Source: a virus. From it: 64,000 nucleotides of DNA. This document shows, piece by piece, positions 14,660 through 23,480 of the stretch (position 1 is the first letter of the stretch; the number at the start of each line of letters is the position of its first letter). The notes under the pieces were generated by a model. The model saw only the letters and a program-made list of their open reading frames with translations. It was not told the origin of the DNA and made no database searches. The stretch is taken from positions 62,001-126,000 of the IMG/VR virus record IMGVR_UViG_3300027754_005796; one strand, 5' to 3'. The position numbers and the translations under genes are program-made.

Positions 14660-16426
14660 ATGGCAAAACAAAAACCAAAAAGAGTTGTAAAGCAAGAAAA
14701 ACCAGCACCAGAGGCAGGCAGCAGAAGACCCTTCCATCTTGAGTTCAAAACACCGGCTCAAAAGATGGCGTGGGCAGCATTCGATCAACACGATGTGTTG
14801 TTCTTGCTGGGCGCTCCGGGTACGGGAAAGGCTTTAACATTAAATTCAAAGCTTTATACTCGTAATAGATACATTTTGATGAGAGATGTAAAAGTTGGCG
14901 ATGAAATTGCCAATCCAGATGGTAATTTTTCTAAAGTAACAGGTGTTTTTCCTCAGGGAAAAAAGCAAGTTTGTCGAGTTCATTTTAGCGATGGTACTTA
15001 TGTAGATTGCTGCGAGGAACACCTGTGGACGATTTCTCAGACAGCTAGTAGAGGCTGGAAAAATCAGGTCAAGACAACTGCATATATTGAAAAAAATCAT
15101 TTAAGAAGCGATGGTCATAGAGCATTTTCTGTTATAGCCACTAAACCATTGAATTTTGATAGGCAAAAATTTTTGATAAATCCTTATTTGCTGGGTGTTT
15201 TTATTGCTGAAGGAAATTTGACTAATGCAAATGTAGTCTTTAGTTCTTGTGAGTCAGAAATTGTTTCGAGGATTGCAAATTCACTTTGCGAAGGTTATGT
15301 TTGTAAATCAAAAACAAAATTTAATACAGAAGCTGCCGATCATCGGATTGTAAAAAAGAATAGAAGTAGCTGTAAGAACATCTACAAAGAGAACTTAAAA
15401 GATTTGGGCCTTTGGGGTAAAAAGTCTTACGAAAAGTTTATACCGCTTGAATATCAATATTGTGCTGTCGATCAAAGAATCGCCTTGTTGCAAGGACTTA
15501 TGGATGGTGATGGCACAATAGATAAAAACGGTTCTTGTAGTTACTGCACAACTTCATACCAATTGGCTCAAGATTTTTGTCAATTGATATATTCTTTGGG
15601 TGGATCGACAAAAATAAAGATAAAAAAAGGTTCTGCTAAACCCGATGGTACTCGTCACAGAATTTCCTATAGATGTCATGTGAATCTTCCGGCAGAAATA
15701 GAAATTTTTTTCTTGAATAGAAAAAAAAGATTGGTAAAAGCAAGGTCCAAGTATTTCCCCAAAAGAATGATCGACCGTGTGGAAAGATTGAATTACGAAG
15801 ACATGCAATGCATTACTGTTGATCATAAAGATTCTTTGTTTTTAACTGACAATTTTACTGTGACTCACAATTCACATCTGGGTTGTGCTTTTGCAATCAG
15901 CGAGGTACTTGCAAAAAGAAAACAAACAATTGTTCTAACAAGGCCGACTGTGGAGGCTGGAGGGGAAAGCCTAGGATTTTTGCCGGGAAATGCAGATGAA
16001 AAAATCCATCCTTACATGCTCCCACTTTTTGACTGCATGGACAGGTGCTTGGGGAAATTTTCGCCTCAGAGAGAAATAATTAACAAAAGCGTTGAACTGG
16101 CTCCCATGTGTTTCATGAGAGGTCGCACATTCCACGATTCGGTGTGTATTTTGGACGAAGCTCAAAATTGTAATTTTACTCAGTTGAAATTATTCTTAAC
16201 GAGATTTGGAGAGAACAGCAAAGTCATCATCACGGGAGACCCGATGCAAAGTGATTTGCATCCTAGGGACAGAGCTTTGATGAATGTTGTTGATAGGCTT
16301 TCTACATTGAAGGGTGTGGGTGTTATACAGTTCAAATCCAACGCAATCGTGCGACATCCGCTAATTGCTGGTATTCTCGAAAAATTGGAAGCAAAGGAGG
16401 AGCATGGCTCTAGTAGTACCGAATGA
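14660..16426 (+). CDS. phoH: PhoH-like ATPase interrupted by an intein
   Basis: The exteins (residues 1-57 and 405-588, 241 aa in total) form a PhoH-family P-loop ATPase. The Walker A sequence GAPGTGK is completed by Ser405 after splicing, followed by LTRPTVEAGGESLGFLPG, the Walker B strand CILDEAQN and VIITGDPMQSDL. PhoH proteins are widespread in phages and related to RNA helicases/NTPases; their role is unsettled. The intein splits the catalytic P-loop exactly, so ATPase activity requires splicing. It is followed with overlap by a putative structural gene. Confidence 0.92.
   Translation: MAKQKPKRVVKQEKPAPEAGSRRPFHLEFKTPAQKMAWAAFDQHDVLFLLGAPGTGKALTLNSKLYTRNRYILMRDVKVGDEIANPDGNFSKVTGVFPQGKKQVCRVHFSDGTYVDCCEEHLWTISQTASRGWKNQVKTTAYIEKNHLRSDGHRAFSVIATKPLNFDRQKFLINPYLLGVFIAEGNLTNANVVFSSCESEIVSRIANSLCEGYVCKSKTKFNTEAADHRIVKKNRSSCKNIYKENLKDLGLWGKKSYEKFIPLEYQYCAVDQRIALLQGLMDGDGTIDKNGSCSYCTTSYQLAQDFCQLIYSLGGSTKIKIKKGSAKPDGTRHRISYRCHVNLPAEIEIFFLNRKKRLVKARSKYFPKRMIDRVERLNYEDMQCITVDHKDSLFLTDNFTVTHNSHLGCAFAISEVLAKRKQTIVLTRPTVEAGGESLGFLPGNADEKIHPYMLPLFDCMDRCLGKFSPQREIINKSVELAPMCFMRGRTFHDSVCILDEAQNCNFTQLKLFLTRFGENSKVIITGDPMQSDLHPRDRALMNVVDRLSTLKGVGVIQFKSNAIVRHPLIAGILEKLEAKEEHGSSSTE
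14831..15871 (+). mobile_element. Class 3-type intein with LAGLIDADG homing endonuclease
   Basis: The intein is 347 residues, beginning with Ala (ALTLNSKLY) instead of Cys/Ser and ending THN before extein Ser+1. It has the features of class 3 inteins: no N-terminal nucleophile, Trp66 after the block B His (HLW), Cys327 in block F (QCITV) and Thr345 before the final HN (WCT set). Two LAGLIDADG-type motifs, LLGVFIAEG (120-128) and LLQGLMDGDG, mark a homing endonuclease. In this class the block F Cys starts splicing. The insertion in the P-loop of an ATPase is a classic intein site. Confidence 0.85.
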
Positions 16427-16826
16427 GGGAGAATTAGAACTCCTTAAAAAACTTTTGATCAATGCGACAGATAGTGAAAACTATTTAGTTCGTCTTTACC
16501 AGAATGATCCAACTTTGGATGATGCTACAACTCTGACAGATTTTACTCAGACTACCTTTACAAGCTACGCTGAAACAACTATGGTTCGTGGCGTTGCTGG
16601 AAACTGTTGGGCCACTCCATCTACGGTTTCAGACAAGGCCCAATCTAGCGGAACTGCACAATCATGGACTTGTGGCGCAACAGGAGACACCATCATTGGT
16701 TACTATGTCGTAGGAAGTTCAAGTAATAAGGTTTTGTGGGCTGAGAAGTTCAGTACGGCTAGAGTTCTCGCTTCAGGCGACATTCTCAATCTTACTCCAC
16801 AATTCACTCTGAACAGCGCAAACTAA
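16404..16826 (+). CDS. Putative virion structural protein
   Basis: A strong AAGGAGG precedes ATG 16404, which lies inside the end of phoH. The 140-residue Thr/Ser-rich protein begins MALVVPNEGELELLKKLL and continues with beta-rich segments, a style common in phage particle proteins. A perfect terminator follows it. No family is assigned. Confidence 0.45.
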   Translation: MALVVPNEGELELLKKLLINATDSENYLVRLYQNDPTLDDATTLTDFTQTTFTSYAETTMVRGVAGNCWATPSTVSDKAQSSGTAQSWTCGATGDTIIGYYVVGSSSNKVLWAEKFSTARVLASGDILNLTPQFTLNSAN

Positions 16827-16839
16827 TTTTTAATATCAT

Positions 16840-16876
16840 AAAATCCCCGGTCTTTGGCTGGGGATTTTGTTTTTTG
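16840..16876 (+). terminator. Rho-independent terminator
   Basis: AAAATCCCC (16840-16848) pairs with GGGGATTTT (16860-16868), with an 11 nt loop, followed by GTTTTTT. It ends the phoH/structural transcript and lies just before the 555-residue protein. Confidence 0.9.
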
Positions 16877-16893
16877 TCAGAGTACATATTTAC

Positions 16894-18561
16894 ATGCCTG
16901 AAGAATTTGATGAATATGCTGATGGTGGTGTACTCGCCGGAGGATCATGGGGGACCACTTTCCCCATCACGGGTTCCGGTGGAGTTACAATTGCTGGTAA
17001 TTCCACATCTAATATAAGTGTAGCATTTGATCTTGAAGGTGAATGGTATGTAAACGCCTATGTATTCTTTGATTTGGAAGCCAATTGGGGTTTAGGCGAA
17101 CAACCATTAAGTTGGTATAGGGTACAAGGATGCTGCAATTATCCAACCGCTGCTGGAAGTGGATTGCCAACAGGTCCACAATATCCCGGCGGTTGCGATG
17201 TAATGGGCATTCAGACCGATGATGCCAATTGCGTTGGTGCGATAGGAAAGCAGCAGTTTATTCAAAATATTCTTGCAAGAAGCGTAATCGATGTTTGCAA
17301 CGAATTGACTAGAAGCAAGTTGCGATGGCAGATTTGTAGTATAAAAAAGTGGAGTCGTCCTGCTGATCCCACTTATATATCTGCCGAAGATACCTGCAAT
17401 ACTCTTACTGAAGTTCCTTATTCTTCGATACCAGAGTGTATAGAATTTGTTCTTCAGACCAAAGCCACGGTTATGATTGGCGTAACCATCACTTTATACG
17501 AAGATTTTCAGGTAGCCTCATCTCAAAGCGGAAAAACACGGCTGTCATATGTCGGTGGCAGTTATTTGGACGGTATGCAAAATATCGTTACCGGTCCAAC
17601 AACAGTTCAAACCGTGAGTGTTTTTGGAAATGCAGCAACGATTATCCAAAGTGGTGGTACAACTCCGACCACAAATGAATACTTTTTTGGGAGCAATGGC
17701 GGTGCTAAATGTGGTGGAGTAGCAGTAGTTGCCCACTTGTCTCAAAGCGGTGTCTCTAAAGATTTGGCAGAATATCTCGTAAGTATTGACTGTAAAGTAT
17801 TCATTCCAGATAATCCAAATACAGGTTTGCCATTTGAAGAAATTATCTTTGGCGAACCGACAATTACCACCGCTTCTTTGATTTTGCCTACAGGTATTGT
17901 GACAACAGCTTGCGGATCATGTGATGCAATGCCGTTGAACATTTATATGCAACACAATTTGGCAAATGCTGGTGTGTTAAATAATTTCTTGATCAGAAAT
18001 GGTTTGACTTTTGCAAATGTTTTGCAATTAAGCTACAACAGTAATTTAAGCATGTGGGTTGCTGTTCAGCATTTCAATGGGATTGCCGATGATAATGCTA
18101 ACACAGAAGCTTGGCGATTTACATTTGATCTAGATTGCACAAATGAAGTTGCAGGAGATTCAACGGGTGCTTCTGTAATTAAATTTGGTGTGACGGTGAC
18201 GAGAAAAAACAACTTCACAAATGTTGTTTATGACAGCAGAATTATGATTCTGTTGCCTTCGATTGACACATGCAATTTCATCAGAAATTTTTATACAGAC
18301 TTGAACATATCATTAAATACAAAAACTAATTACATTTTGAATGACGCTCAAGTTGTCCCAGATACTGTTATCCTTTATGATAAGATAGGAATGTTTGCCA
18401 CGACTTACTGGAACAAAAGCCCTGAAATATTGTTAAGATTTTCAAGGCAAAACATGGAAATTAAGTACGATAGGCGAAACATCGGAAGCCTGTTCCCGAA
18501 GGCTGTGAGCTATCGAGGAGTCGGTTCTCAGGTCAGTCCGACACCCACGGCAATTGCTTAA
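16894..18561 (+). CDS. Large putative virion protein, 555 aa
   Basis: The ATG at 16894 (MPEEFDEYADGG) is taken as start. The protein is rich in Gly, Thr, Asn and beta strands, with scattered cysteine pairs (GCCNYP, CGSCD), and has no membrane segment. Composition, size and position after another structural-like gene suggest a tail, fibre or capsid-surface protein. I could not place it in a named family; tail-sheath motifs were looked for and not seen. Confidence 0.45.
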   Translation: MPEEFDEYADGGVLAGGSWGTTFPITGSGGVTIAGNSTSNISVAFDLEGEWYVNAYVFFDLEANWGLGEQPLSWYRVQGCCNYPTAAGSGLPTGPQYPGGCDVMGIQTDDANCVGAIGKQQFIQNILARSVIDVCNELTRSKLRWQICSIKKWSRPADPTYISAEDTCNTLTEVPYSSIPECIEFVLQTKATVMIGVTITLYEDFQVASSQSGKTRLSYVGGSYLDGMQNIVTGPTTVQTVSVFGNAATIIQSGGTTPTTNEYFFGSNGGAKCGGVAVVAHLSQSGVSKDLAEYLVSIDCKVFIPDNPNTGLPFEEIIFGEPTITTASLILPTGIVTTACGSCDAMPLNIYMQHNLANAGVLNNFLIRNGLTFANVLQLSYNSNLSMWVAVQHFNGIADDNANTEAWRFTFDLDCTNEVAGDSTGASVIKFGVTVTRKNNFTNVVYDSRIMILLPSIDTCNFIRNFYTDLNISLNTKTNYILNDAQVVPDTVILYDKIGMFATTYWNKSPEILLRFSRQNMEIKYDRRNIGSLFPKAVSYRGVGSQVSPTPTAIA

Positions 18562-18572
18562 AGGTTGATCAC

Positions 18573-18914
18573 ATGGAATTTTATGGAATTATTTTTATTT
18601 TGATTTTAGGTTTTTTAAATTTAACCCTACTTTTCTTTCTTGGAACATTTATTGTTCGCATGAACGAGAGGCTTAATTCAATTCTGACCGATCTTGTTGA
18701 TGTGATAGGCTCGAGCATGACTACGGTTCCTCCAGATGATTCGGATGTACAGCAAAAAACATGGGATCAGAAATTTGAAGAGCAAATAGATGCTGCTACT
18801 CGGCGCATGAGGGCCACATCAAATCTGAAGGATTTGCCTGTTGGAGCAACCTATGAATCGCAGAATACTTTGAACAAAAAAGCTAATGATGGCTTGATTA
18901 TTATTGATAAATAA
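18573..18914 (+). CDS. Membrane-anchored protein
   Basis: One long N-terminal hydrophobic helix (about 3-29) is followed by a hydrophilic, mainly helical 80-residue domain, probably cytoplasmic by the positive-inside rule. The function is unknown. It lies between structural-type genes and the amidoligase. Confidence 0.55.
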   Translation: MEFYGIIFILILGFLNLTLLFFLGTFIVRMNERLNSILTDLVDVIGSSMTTVPPDDSDVQQKTWDQKFEEQIDAATRRMRATSNLKDLPVGATYESQNTLNKKANDGLIIIDK

Positions 18915-18940
18915 TTTAATTTTGTGGCATGGGGGTTATC

Positions 18941-19966
18941 ATGACGCAAAGGCGATTGAAGTACAAGAAATTTGATTCTGGGCGCAGGTTTGGTGTTGAA
19001 ATTGAGGTCGGTAGCGACATCAAGAAAAAAGAAGTCCAGCAGGCAATTAAGACTGTTTCAAATTTGCAAGTTTATGTTTCCAGATATTCCCTTACAACAA
19101 ATAATATTTATTGGCATGTCAAGGACGATTCAAGTTGTGGAAACAGGGGAAGAACTGGTCCCAAAGGTGTTGAAATTGCATCTTTTATTGGAAGAGGAGT
19201 TGCGGATATCAACCACATCTGTGAAGTTGCTGCAAAACTCAAGGAAATAGGTTGCAAGGTAAATGATTTTTGTGGTTTGCATATTCACGCAGAAGTTGTT
19301 GATCTTTCAATCAAACAAGTGGCTACGATTGCGGCCTATTGGATGAAGATAGAAAATGTTTTGTCCATGTCTCTTCCTCCAAGAAGAATTAGAAATCACT
19401 TTTGTCAGTTCATGTTCGATCCCAGAAGTATTCATCTTTTTAAAGAAGGAGTGGAATCATTTGGTCAAATCTTAAGTCGCCAATGTCGTTACAGTCCAGA
19501 AATTTTTTGGACTGTAATTTGCCCGAAAGACATATCTTTTTATGATAATGCGGAGCGTAGGTTTAATTTAAATCTTGTCAACTTCGTCAGAGCAAGAAAA
19601 TATCCGGCTTCAGCCCGTGGCACTATTGAATTGCGGTGGCCAGAGGGCACTCTTGAACCACTAGACATCCGTTGTTGGATCAAATTATTTTTAAATTTCA
19701 TCGAATCGTGTAAAAATAAGCCTATGCCCAAGAATCTTTTGCCATGTGATTTGAAGACAGCACTTGAGTACCTTGGGTTGCATCACAATAAAAAATCATT
19801 TTTTGTTCTTAGTTCTGGCATTCATGAAACCAAAACTTGGTTTCTAAACAGAATATTACAAATGCCACCAAGTGATCAACTCAATGAGTCTGTTCAAGAG
19901 GAAATACGGTTGGATGCAACTAGTATTCTGAACGACATGTGGAGTCCCATCAAAAAATACTCTTGA
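18941..19966 (+). CDS. Putative amidoligase (glutamine-synthetase-like fold, Amidoligase_2)
   Basis: Motifs fit the COOH-NH2 ligase family described by Iyer and Aravind: FGVEIEVG at the start, WHVKDDSS, GVEIASF, CGLHIHAEV, then FNLNLVNF and GTIELRWPEGTLEP late. These enzymes use ATP to join a carboxylate to an amine, making peptide-like bonds in small molecules, cell-wall material or protein tags. ATG 18941 has GGGGG 5 nt upstream and is preferred to the ATG at 18929. At 341 residues it is full length. No partner gene (peptidase or carboxylate donor) is obvious nearby. Confidence 0.75.
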   Translation: MTQRRLKYKKFDSGRRFGVEIEVGSDIKKKEVQQAIKTVSNLQVYVSRYSLTTNNIYWHVKDDSSCGNRGRTGPKGVEIASFIGRGVADINHICEVAAKLKEIGCKVNDFCGLHIHAEVVDLSIKQVATIAAYWMKIENVLSMSLPPRRIRNHFCQFMFDPRSIHLFKEGVESFGQILSRQCRYSPEIFWTVICPKDISFYDNAERRFNLNLVNFVRARKYPASARGTIELRWPEGTLEPLDIRCWIKLFLNFIESCKNKPMPKNLLPCDLKTALEYLGLHHNKKSFFVLSSGIHETKTWFLNRILQMPPSDQLNESVQEEIRLDATSILNDMWSPIKKYS

Positions 19967-20023
19967 ACCACTATCATACATTGACTGTTTAACTTTAACT
20001 TTAAAAACCACAAAAGGAACTTT

Positions 20024-20557
20024 ATGAAACTCACAGACCGTAATCAATTGATTTCAGGGAACATGGACTTGGCGAGAAAGGTTGCTCGCTACAAAAAAAA
20101 GAGTCTTTTCAATGTTTACTTAGAAGACTTAGAGGCAGCAGCTTTTCTGGGTCTTGTTCAGGCAGCAGGGTCTTTTCAACCGGAAAAATGCGAAGACTTT
20201 CAGGCTTTTGCTGTTCGTCGCATAATTGGCGCAGTTCAAGATTATTTGCGGGAATTGTCTTGGGGCAAGAGAAGCAATTGCTGGAATCGTGAAGATTCAG
20301 ATGAACTGTTGAAGTTGGAATATGAGCCACAAAGACAACATGATTTTGAAATTTTCGAGACAATAATAAGCTGTTTGCCGCATCGTTGGAAAATAGTAGT
20401 CAGAAAGTATTATCTGCACGGCGAATCATTAAAAATGATTGCAGAATATTTGGGCATCACAGAGGGTAGAGTTTCGCACTTGTTGTCACAAGCCAAGATG
20501 AAAATGCAAGTTTTTTGGGAAAAAGACAACATTCAATTATGGGAGTCTGTGGCTTAA
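20024..20557 (+). CDS. Phage RNA polymerase sigma factor
   Basis: Sigma-70 region 2 (about residues 15-85: LEDLEAAAFLGLVQAAGSF, then FQAFAVRRIIGAVQDYLRE) and region 4 (about 118-163: LPHRWKIVVRKYYLHGESLKMIAEYLGITEGRVSHLLSQA) are clear. Regions 1 and 3 are absent or reduced, as in FliA/SigB-like or ECF-like factors. It would redirect host RNA polymerase to phage promoters, probably late ones. AAGGA precedes the ATG. Confidence 0.88.
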   Translation: MKLTDRNQLISGNMDLARKVARYKKKSLFNVYLEDLEAAAFLGLVQAAGSFQPEKCEDFQAFAVRRIIGAVQDYLRELSWGKRSNCWNREDSDELLKLEYEPQRQHDFEIFETIISCLPHRWKIVVRKYYLHGESLKMIAEYLGITEGRVSHLLSQAKMKMQVFWEKDNIQLWESVA

Positions 20558-20582
20558 ATACAGCATAGAAGCGGAGAGCATT

Positions 20583-21446
20583 ATGAAAAAATATCTAAGC
20601 ATTTCTTTGATTATGTTTTTGCTTGTTCCGACATATGCTCAAGAGCCAGCAACTGAAACGCCTCCCGTTGATCCAGAACTAAAAGATTTGTCTTGGAACA
20701 GGTATGCAACAAAAAGTTTCACAATTCTCAGCATAGACAATGAAAAGGGCAAATGGCTTTCGGAAAATGTTGAGGAAATCAAAGCCTCCTCTTTAACTCG
20801 ATGGGGATTCCCAGATGTAAAATTCAGCAAGGAATGTCGTCTTTTTGCTGTGCCTAATTTTAGCTTGTTGCAAAAGCTTTTTAATTCGACTGCTCCAAGA
20901 GTCCAGTTTAGAAAAGAACTCAATGCAGCATGGTTGGTTGTTGATGATAAACCAAATAAAACCGTTCTTCCATATGTGACTCAGGTGGCTCTGGCAGAAT
21001 ATGAAAATGGACACAACACCACGCTGCCTTGGTGGTTTAAAAGAGGGGCAATCAACCTCAACTCTTCGGTTGTTGATGTGCGACAAAGTTTAAAGAATTT
21101 CTATGATTTGGCAAGAAAAGAGCAGTTTTCTTTTACGACCGAGCAGATGTTGCAATTCACCGAAGATGATTACAACAAGCAAAACATGGACAACAAGAAG
21201 ATTTTTGATCAGCAGTCCATGTGTCTGTGTCTATTGCTTCGCAAGGAGTTTGGCGAAGCCAAGTTGCAAGGTTTTTTAAGAATGCAAAGTAAGAATAAGC
21301 CCGAAGATGTTTTGAATGTCGTGTATGGCTTTAAAAGTTACTCTCAGTTTGAAAAAAGTTATATTCAATTTATGAAGGACCTTACTTCCGATGTTGACGA
21401 CAACGATTGTCCAGATGCCTATCTGGAAATAATCGCTGCTCGATGA
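20583..21446 (+). CDS. Secreted peptidase-MA-like protein, catalytic residues lost
   Basis: A typical signal peptide (about 1-19, cleaved after TYA) precedes a ~265-residue domain. The spacing of LPYVTQVALAEY (129-140) and LPWWFKRGAINL (148-159) recalls the LPHExxH...LPxWxxEG pattern of gluzincin peptidases (peptidase MA / DUF1570 type, abundant in planctomycetes). The zinc-binding HExxH and the third Glu are missing, so it is probably inactive. A periplasmic binding or decoy role is possible. The assignment is by pattern only. Confidence 0.5.
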   Translation: MKKYLSISLIMFLLVPTYAQEPATETPPVDPELKDLSWNRYATKSFTILSIDNEKGKWLSENVEEIKASSLTRWGFPDVKFSKECRLFAVPNFSLLQKLFNSTAPRVQFRKELNAAWLVVDDKPNKTVLPYVTQVALAEYENGHNTTLPWWFKRGAINLNSSVVDVRQSLKNFYDLARKEQFSFTTEQMLQFTEDDYNKQNMDNKKIFDQQSMCLCLLLRKEFGEAKLQGFLRMQSKNKPEDVLNVVYGFKSYSQFEKSYIQFMKDLTSDVDDNDCPDAYLEIIAAR

Positions 21447-21464
21447 CAAAGGTTAGGAGAACAA

Positions 21465-21761
21465 ATGCTATTGATTTTATCTTGGTTATTATTTGGTTTG
21501 CTGGTAGGATATTTGTCCAAGTTGCTACATCCGGGTGATGACCCTGTTGGATTTCTACCCACTTTGGGAATTGGAGTTGTTGGTTCATTTATCGGTGGTT
21601 TTATCAATTGGTTATTGAGTTTTGGGAATGGCCCATTTCAGGCATCTGGATTGATAATGTCTGTACTTGGCGGTGTTGTTTGTTGCGTGGCTTACCGATA
21701 TTATCGATTGAAGATGAAGTCGGATGGTCCCAGAAGTTTTATAAGTGGCAAAAAGCTCTGA
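21465..21761 (+). CDS. GlsB/YeaQ/YmgE-family membrane protein
   Basis: The sequence has the transglycosylase-associated protein signature: LLFGLLVGYLSKLLHPGDDPVGFLPTLGIGVVG... is represented by three membrane helices with Gly-rich turns and a PG(D) loop after the first. The family comprises small bacterial inner membrane proteins of stress-related, poorly known function. It is unusual in a phage. It follows the secreted protein by 18 nt with a GGAGA site. Confidence 0.75.
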   Translation: MLLILSWLLFGLLVGYLSKLLHPGDDPVGFLPTLGIGVVGSFIGGFINWLLSFGNGPFQASGLIMSVLGGVVCCVAYRYYRLKMKSDGPRSFISGKKL

Positions 21762-21799
21762 TAACTTGAATCATCGCCAGCATTTGGATAAAATTTGAT

Positions 21800-22021
21800 A
21801 TGTTAGACCAAAATGTTGTATCTAAACTAAAAGAAAAGTATTTGCACTTGCATCCGCTGCTTTTTGCACGGTCTGTTGAACGAGCACGAAGCAACGGCGA
21901 TCTTTTCGATATTGTCGATACTGTTCCAAAAAATTTTCCTATTGTTTGGAATGAAAAAGAGCGTCGATGGCATTCCTTTTCTGACTTGTATCTCATCAAA
22001 GAACTTCATGAGCTCCAATAA
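21800..22021 (+). CDS. Hypothetical protein
   Basis: A 73-residue protein with no recognised family. The C-terminal part contains a short NEKERRWHSF segment. It is followed 5 nt later by the next gene, so an operon is likely. Confidence 0.45.
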   Translation: MLDQNVVSKLKEKYLHLHPLLFARSVERARSNGDLFDIVDTVPKNFPIVWNEKERRWHSFSDLYLIKELHELQ

Positions 22022-22026
22022 TAAAT

Positions 22027-22674
22027 ATGCGTTTATATGAAGAGTACCTGCAAAGGCATCAACTAACTGATATTCCAGTAGTTCATCATTGTCAAGCAGC
22101 ATCCGTGTTGCTGAAAATTAATGATATGGATTTGTTTTCAAGCGCACTCGAAAGAGACTTGTCTTCAAACATGCCTCCGTATGGTATCTTAAATTTGAGA
22201 TGGGAATATAACGATCATCATCCGGGTCATTATGAAATATTTTTTAGCTATCCTATTCATGATGGCTATAAAAACAATCCTTTTTCCACATGTTTGATAT
22301 CTACCATAAAATGGCATGAGTACGAGTCTTTTGTTCTTGGTTTTTGTGATAGGGTTAATGGTGTGACACCCGTAAGGGATCAAAAAATCATAAGTCTTGC
22401 TGCTTGGGAAATGTTTGTTTACTCTTATGATCATTGGTTTTTTAGTCAAAATGGCGAAATAAAATATTTGTTGTTTGAAAGTCTTGACAAAGACAACGAG
22501 TATGAAAAAAGATTAGGTTTTTGTCAAGAACTGGTCAGAAAATTATCTATAAACAATAGTCCTATCGTGCGTGTTTGGAAAAACGAGGTGTGTAATAAAG
22601 TCCAATATCATGCAGACTGGCTTGCAAATTTGATTGAAAAAAAATGTCAAAAAAATATTCTCCTGTTAGGCTAA
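22027..22674 (+). CDS. Hypothetical protein
   Basis: A 215-residue aromatic-rich globular protein with no recognised family. Its end overlaps the next gene by 31 nt, and it is the first of three overlapping unknown genes (to 24139) that probably act together. Confidence 0.5.
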   Translation: MRLYEEYLQRHQLTDIPVVHHCQAASVLLKINDMDLFSSALERDLSSNMPPYGILNLRWEYNDHHPGHYEIFFSYPIHDGYKNNPFSTCLISTIKWHEYESFVLGFCDRVNGVTPVRDQKIISLAAWEMFVYSYDHWFFSQNGEIKYLLFESLDKDNEYEKRLGFCQELVRKLSINNSPIVRVWKNEVCNKVQYHADWLANLIEKKCQKNILLLG

Positions 22675-23480
22675 GAAACCCTAACACAAAAAATCATACT
22701 GTCCGTCTCTTGTCTGGCCAAAAACTACATTTGGTTTTTGACGGGGAAAAATTTCTGGAATACAAACTTGACTTAAAAAGCTCATTCTTGGTTATTGAAG
22801 AAATTACGGAAATATCAAACGGTTGGATGGCATTTGTATCACAGGAATCCGTACCAAACTTTGATGAAAACACTCTCTTTCTTGGCGAGATTGACCTGTA
22901 TAGCGACAAAAACGAGATTGATGCATCTTTGTGCATCCTGTCTCAAAATCAAAACAATGATTTTTTAAGAATAATCAATCCAGTAAGCCAATCTTGTGTG
23001 CTCGAGCCAAATCAAGTTTTGGATGTTGTGTTCCAATCAGACGACTTATCAAAAAAGTTTTATCCCATAGTTGCCGGTAGCGATCTAGAACTTGAACTGA
23101 TTCAGCATCTGGTCCGAACTCCAAGAGTTCCTTTAAGCAATGCAGCCTGTGTTGAAAACTTTTTCAGGTTTAGATTTACATCTGAAAGCATTCATTATAT
23201 TTCCGAACAGCCTTACGCAAAATATAATGCTGGTATGATTCAGTTTGCGACAAATAAAAACGATGCTCATGAATTGAAAGTTGTTTGTTCATGGCGTGGC
23301 AAGCCATCCGTGTACAAAGCTCTTTTGTTGCCAAAAATTCCAAACTGCGATCTTGGTCAAGTGCGGAAATGTAAAAGGCAGATGATGCAGTCAAATGTGG
23401 TAGTTAAAAATGTAGATAGTGATAGTTTGGAAGACGGTTGTAATGTTTTGCTTTCAAAAAGCAATAGAGGCTTTTTATGA
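22644..23480 (+). CDS. Hypothetical protein
   Basis: A 278-residue mostly beta protein with no recognised family. The start ATG (MSKKYSPVRLRNP) lies inside the previous gene. The end overlaps the next by 4 nt. A particle or adhesion role is conceivable from the beta-rich style but unsupported. Confidence 0.5.
   Translation: MSKKYSPVRLRNPNTKNHTVRLLSGQKLHLVFDGEKFLEYKLDLKSSFLVIEEITEISNGWMAFVSQESVPNFDENTLFLGEIDLYSDKNEIDASLCILSQNQNNDFLRIINPVSQSCVLEPNQVLDVVFQSDDLSKKFYPIVAGSDLELELIQHLVRTPRVPLSNAACVENFFRFRFTSESIHYISEQPYAKYNAGMIQFATNKNDAHELKVVCSWRGKPSVYKALLLPKIPNCDLGQVRKCKRQMMQSNVVVKNVDSDSLEDGCNVLLSKSNRGFL

Noticed and set aside
16894-18561. Tail sheath protein
   Set aside because: Length and beta-rich style fit loosely, but no sheath-like conserved motifs were recognised, so only a general structural call is given.
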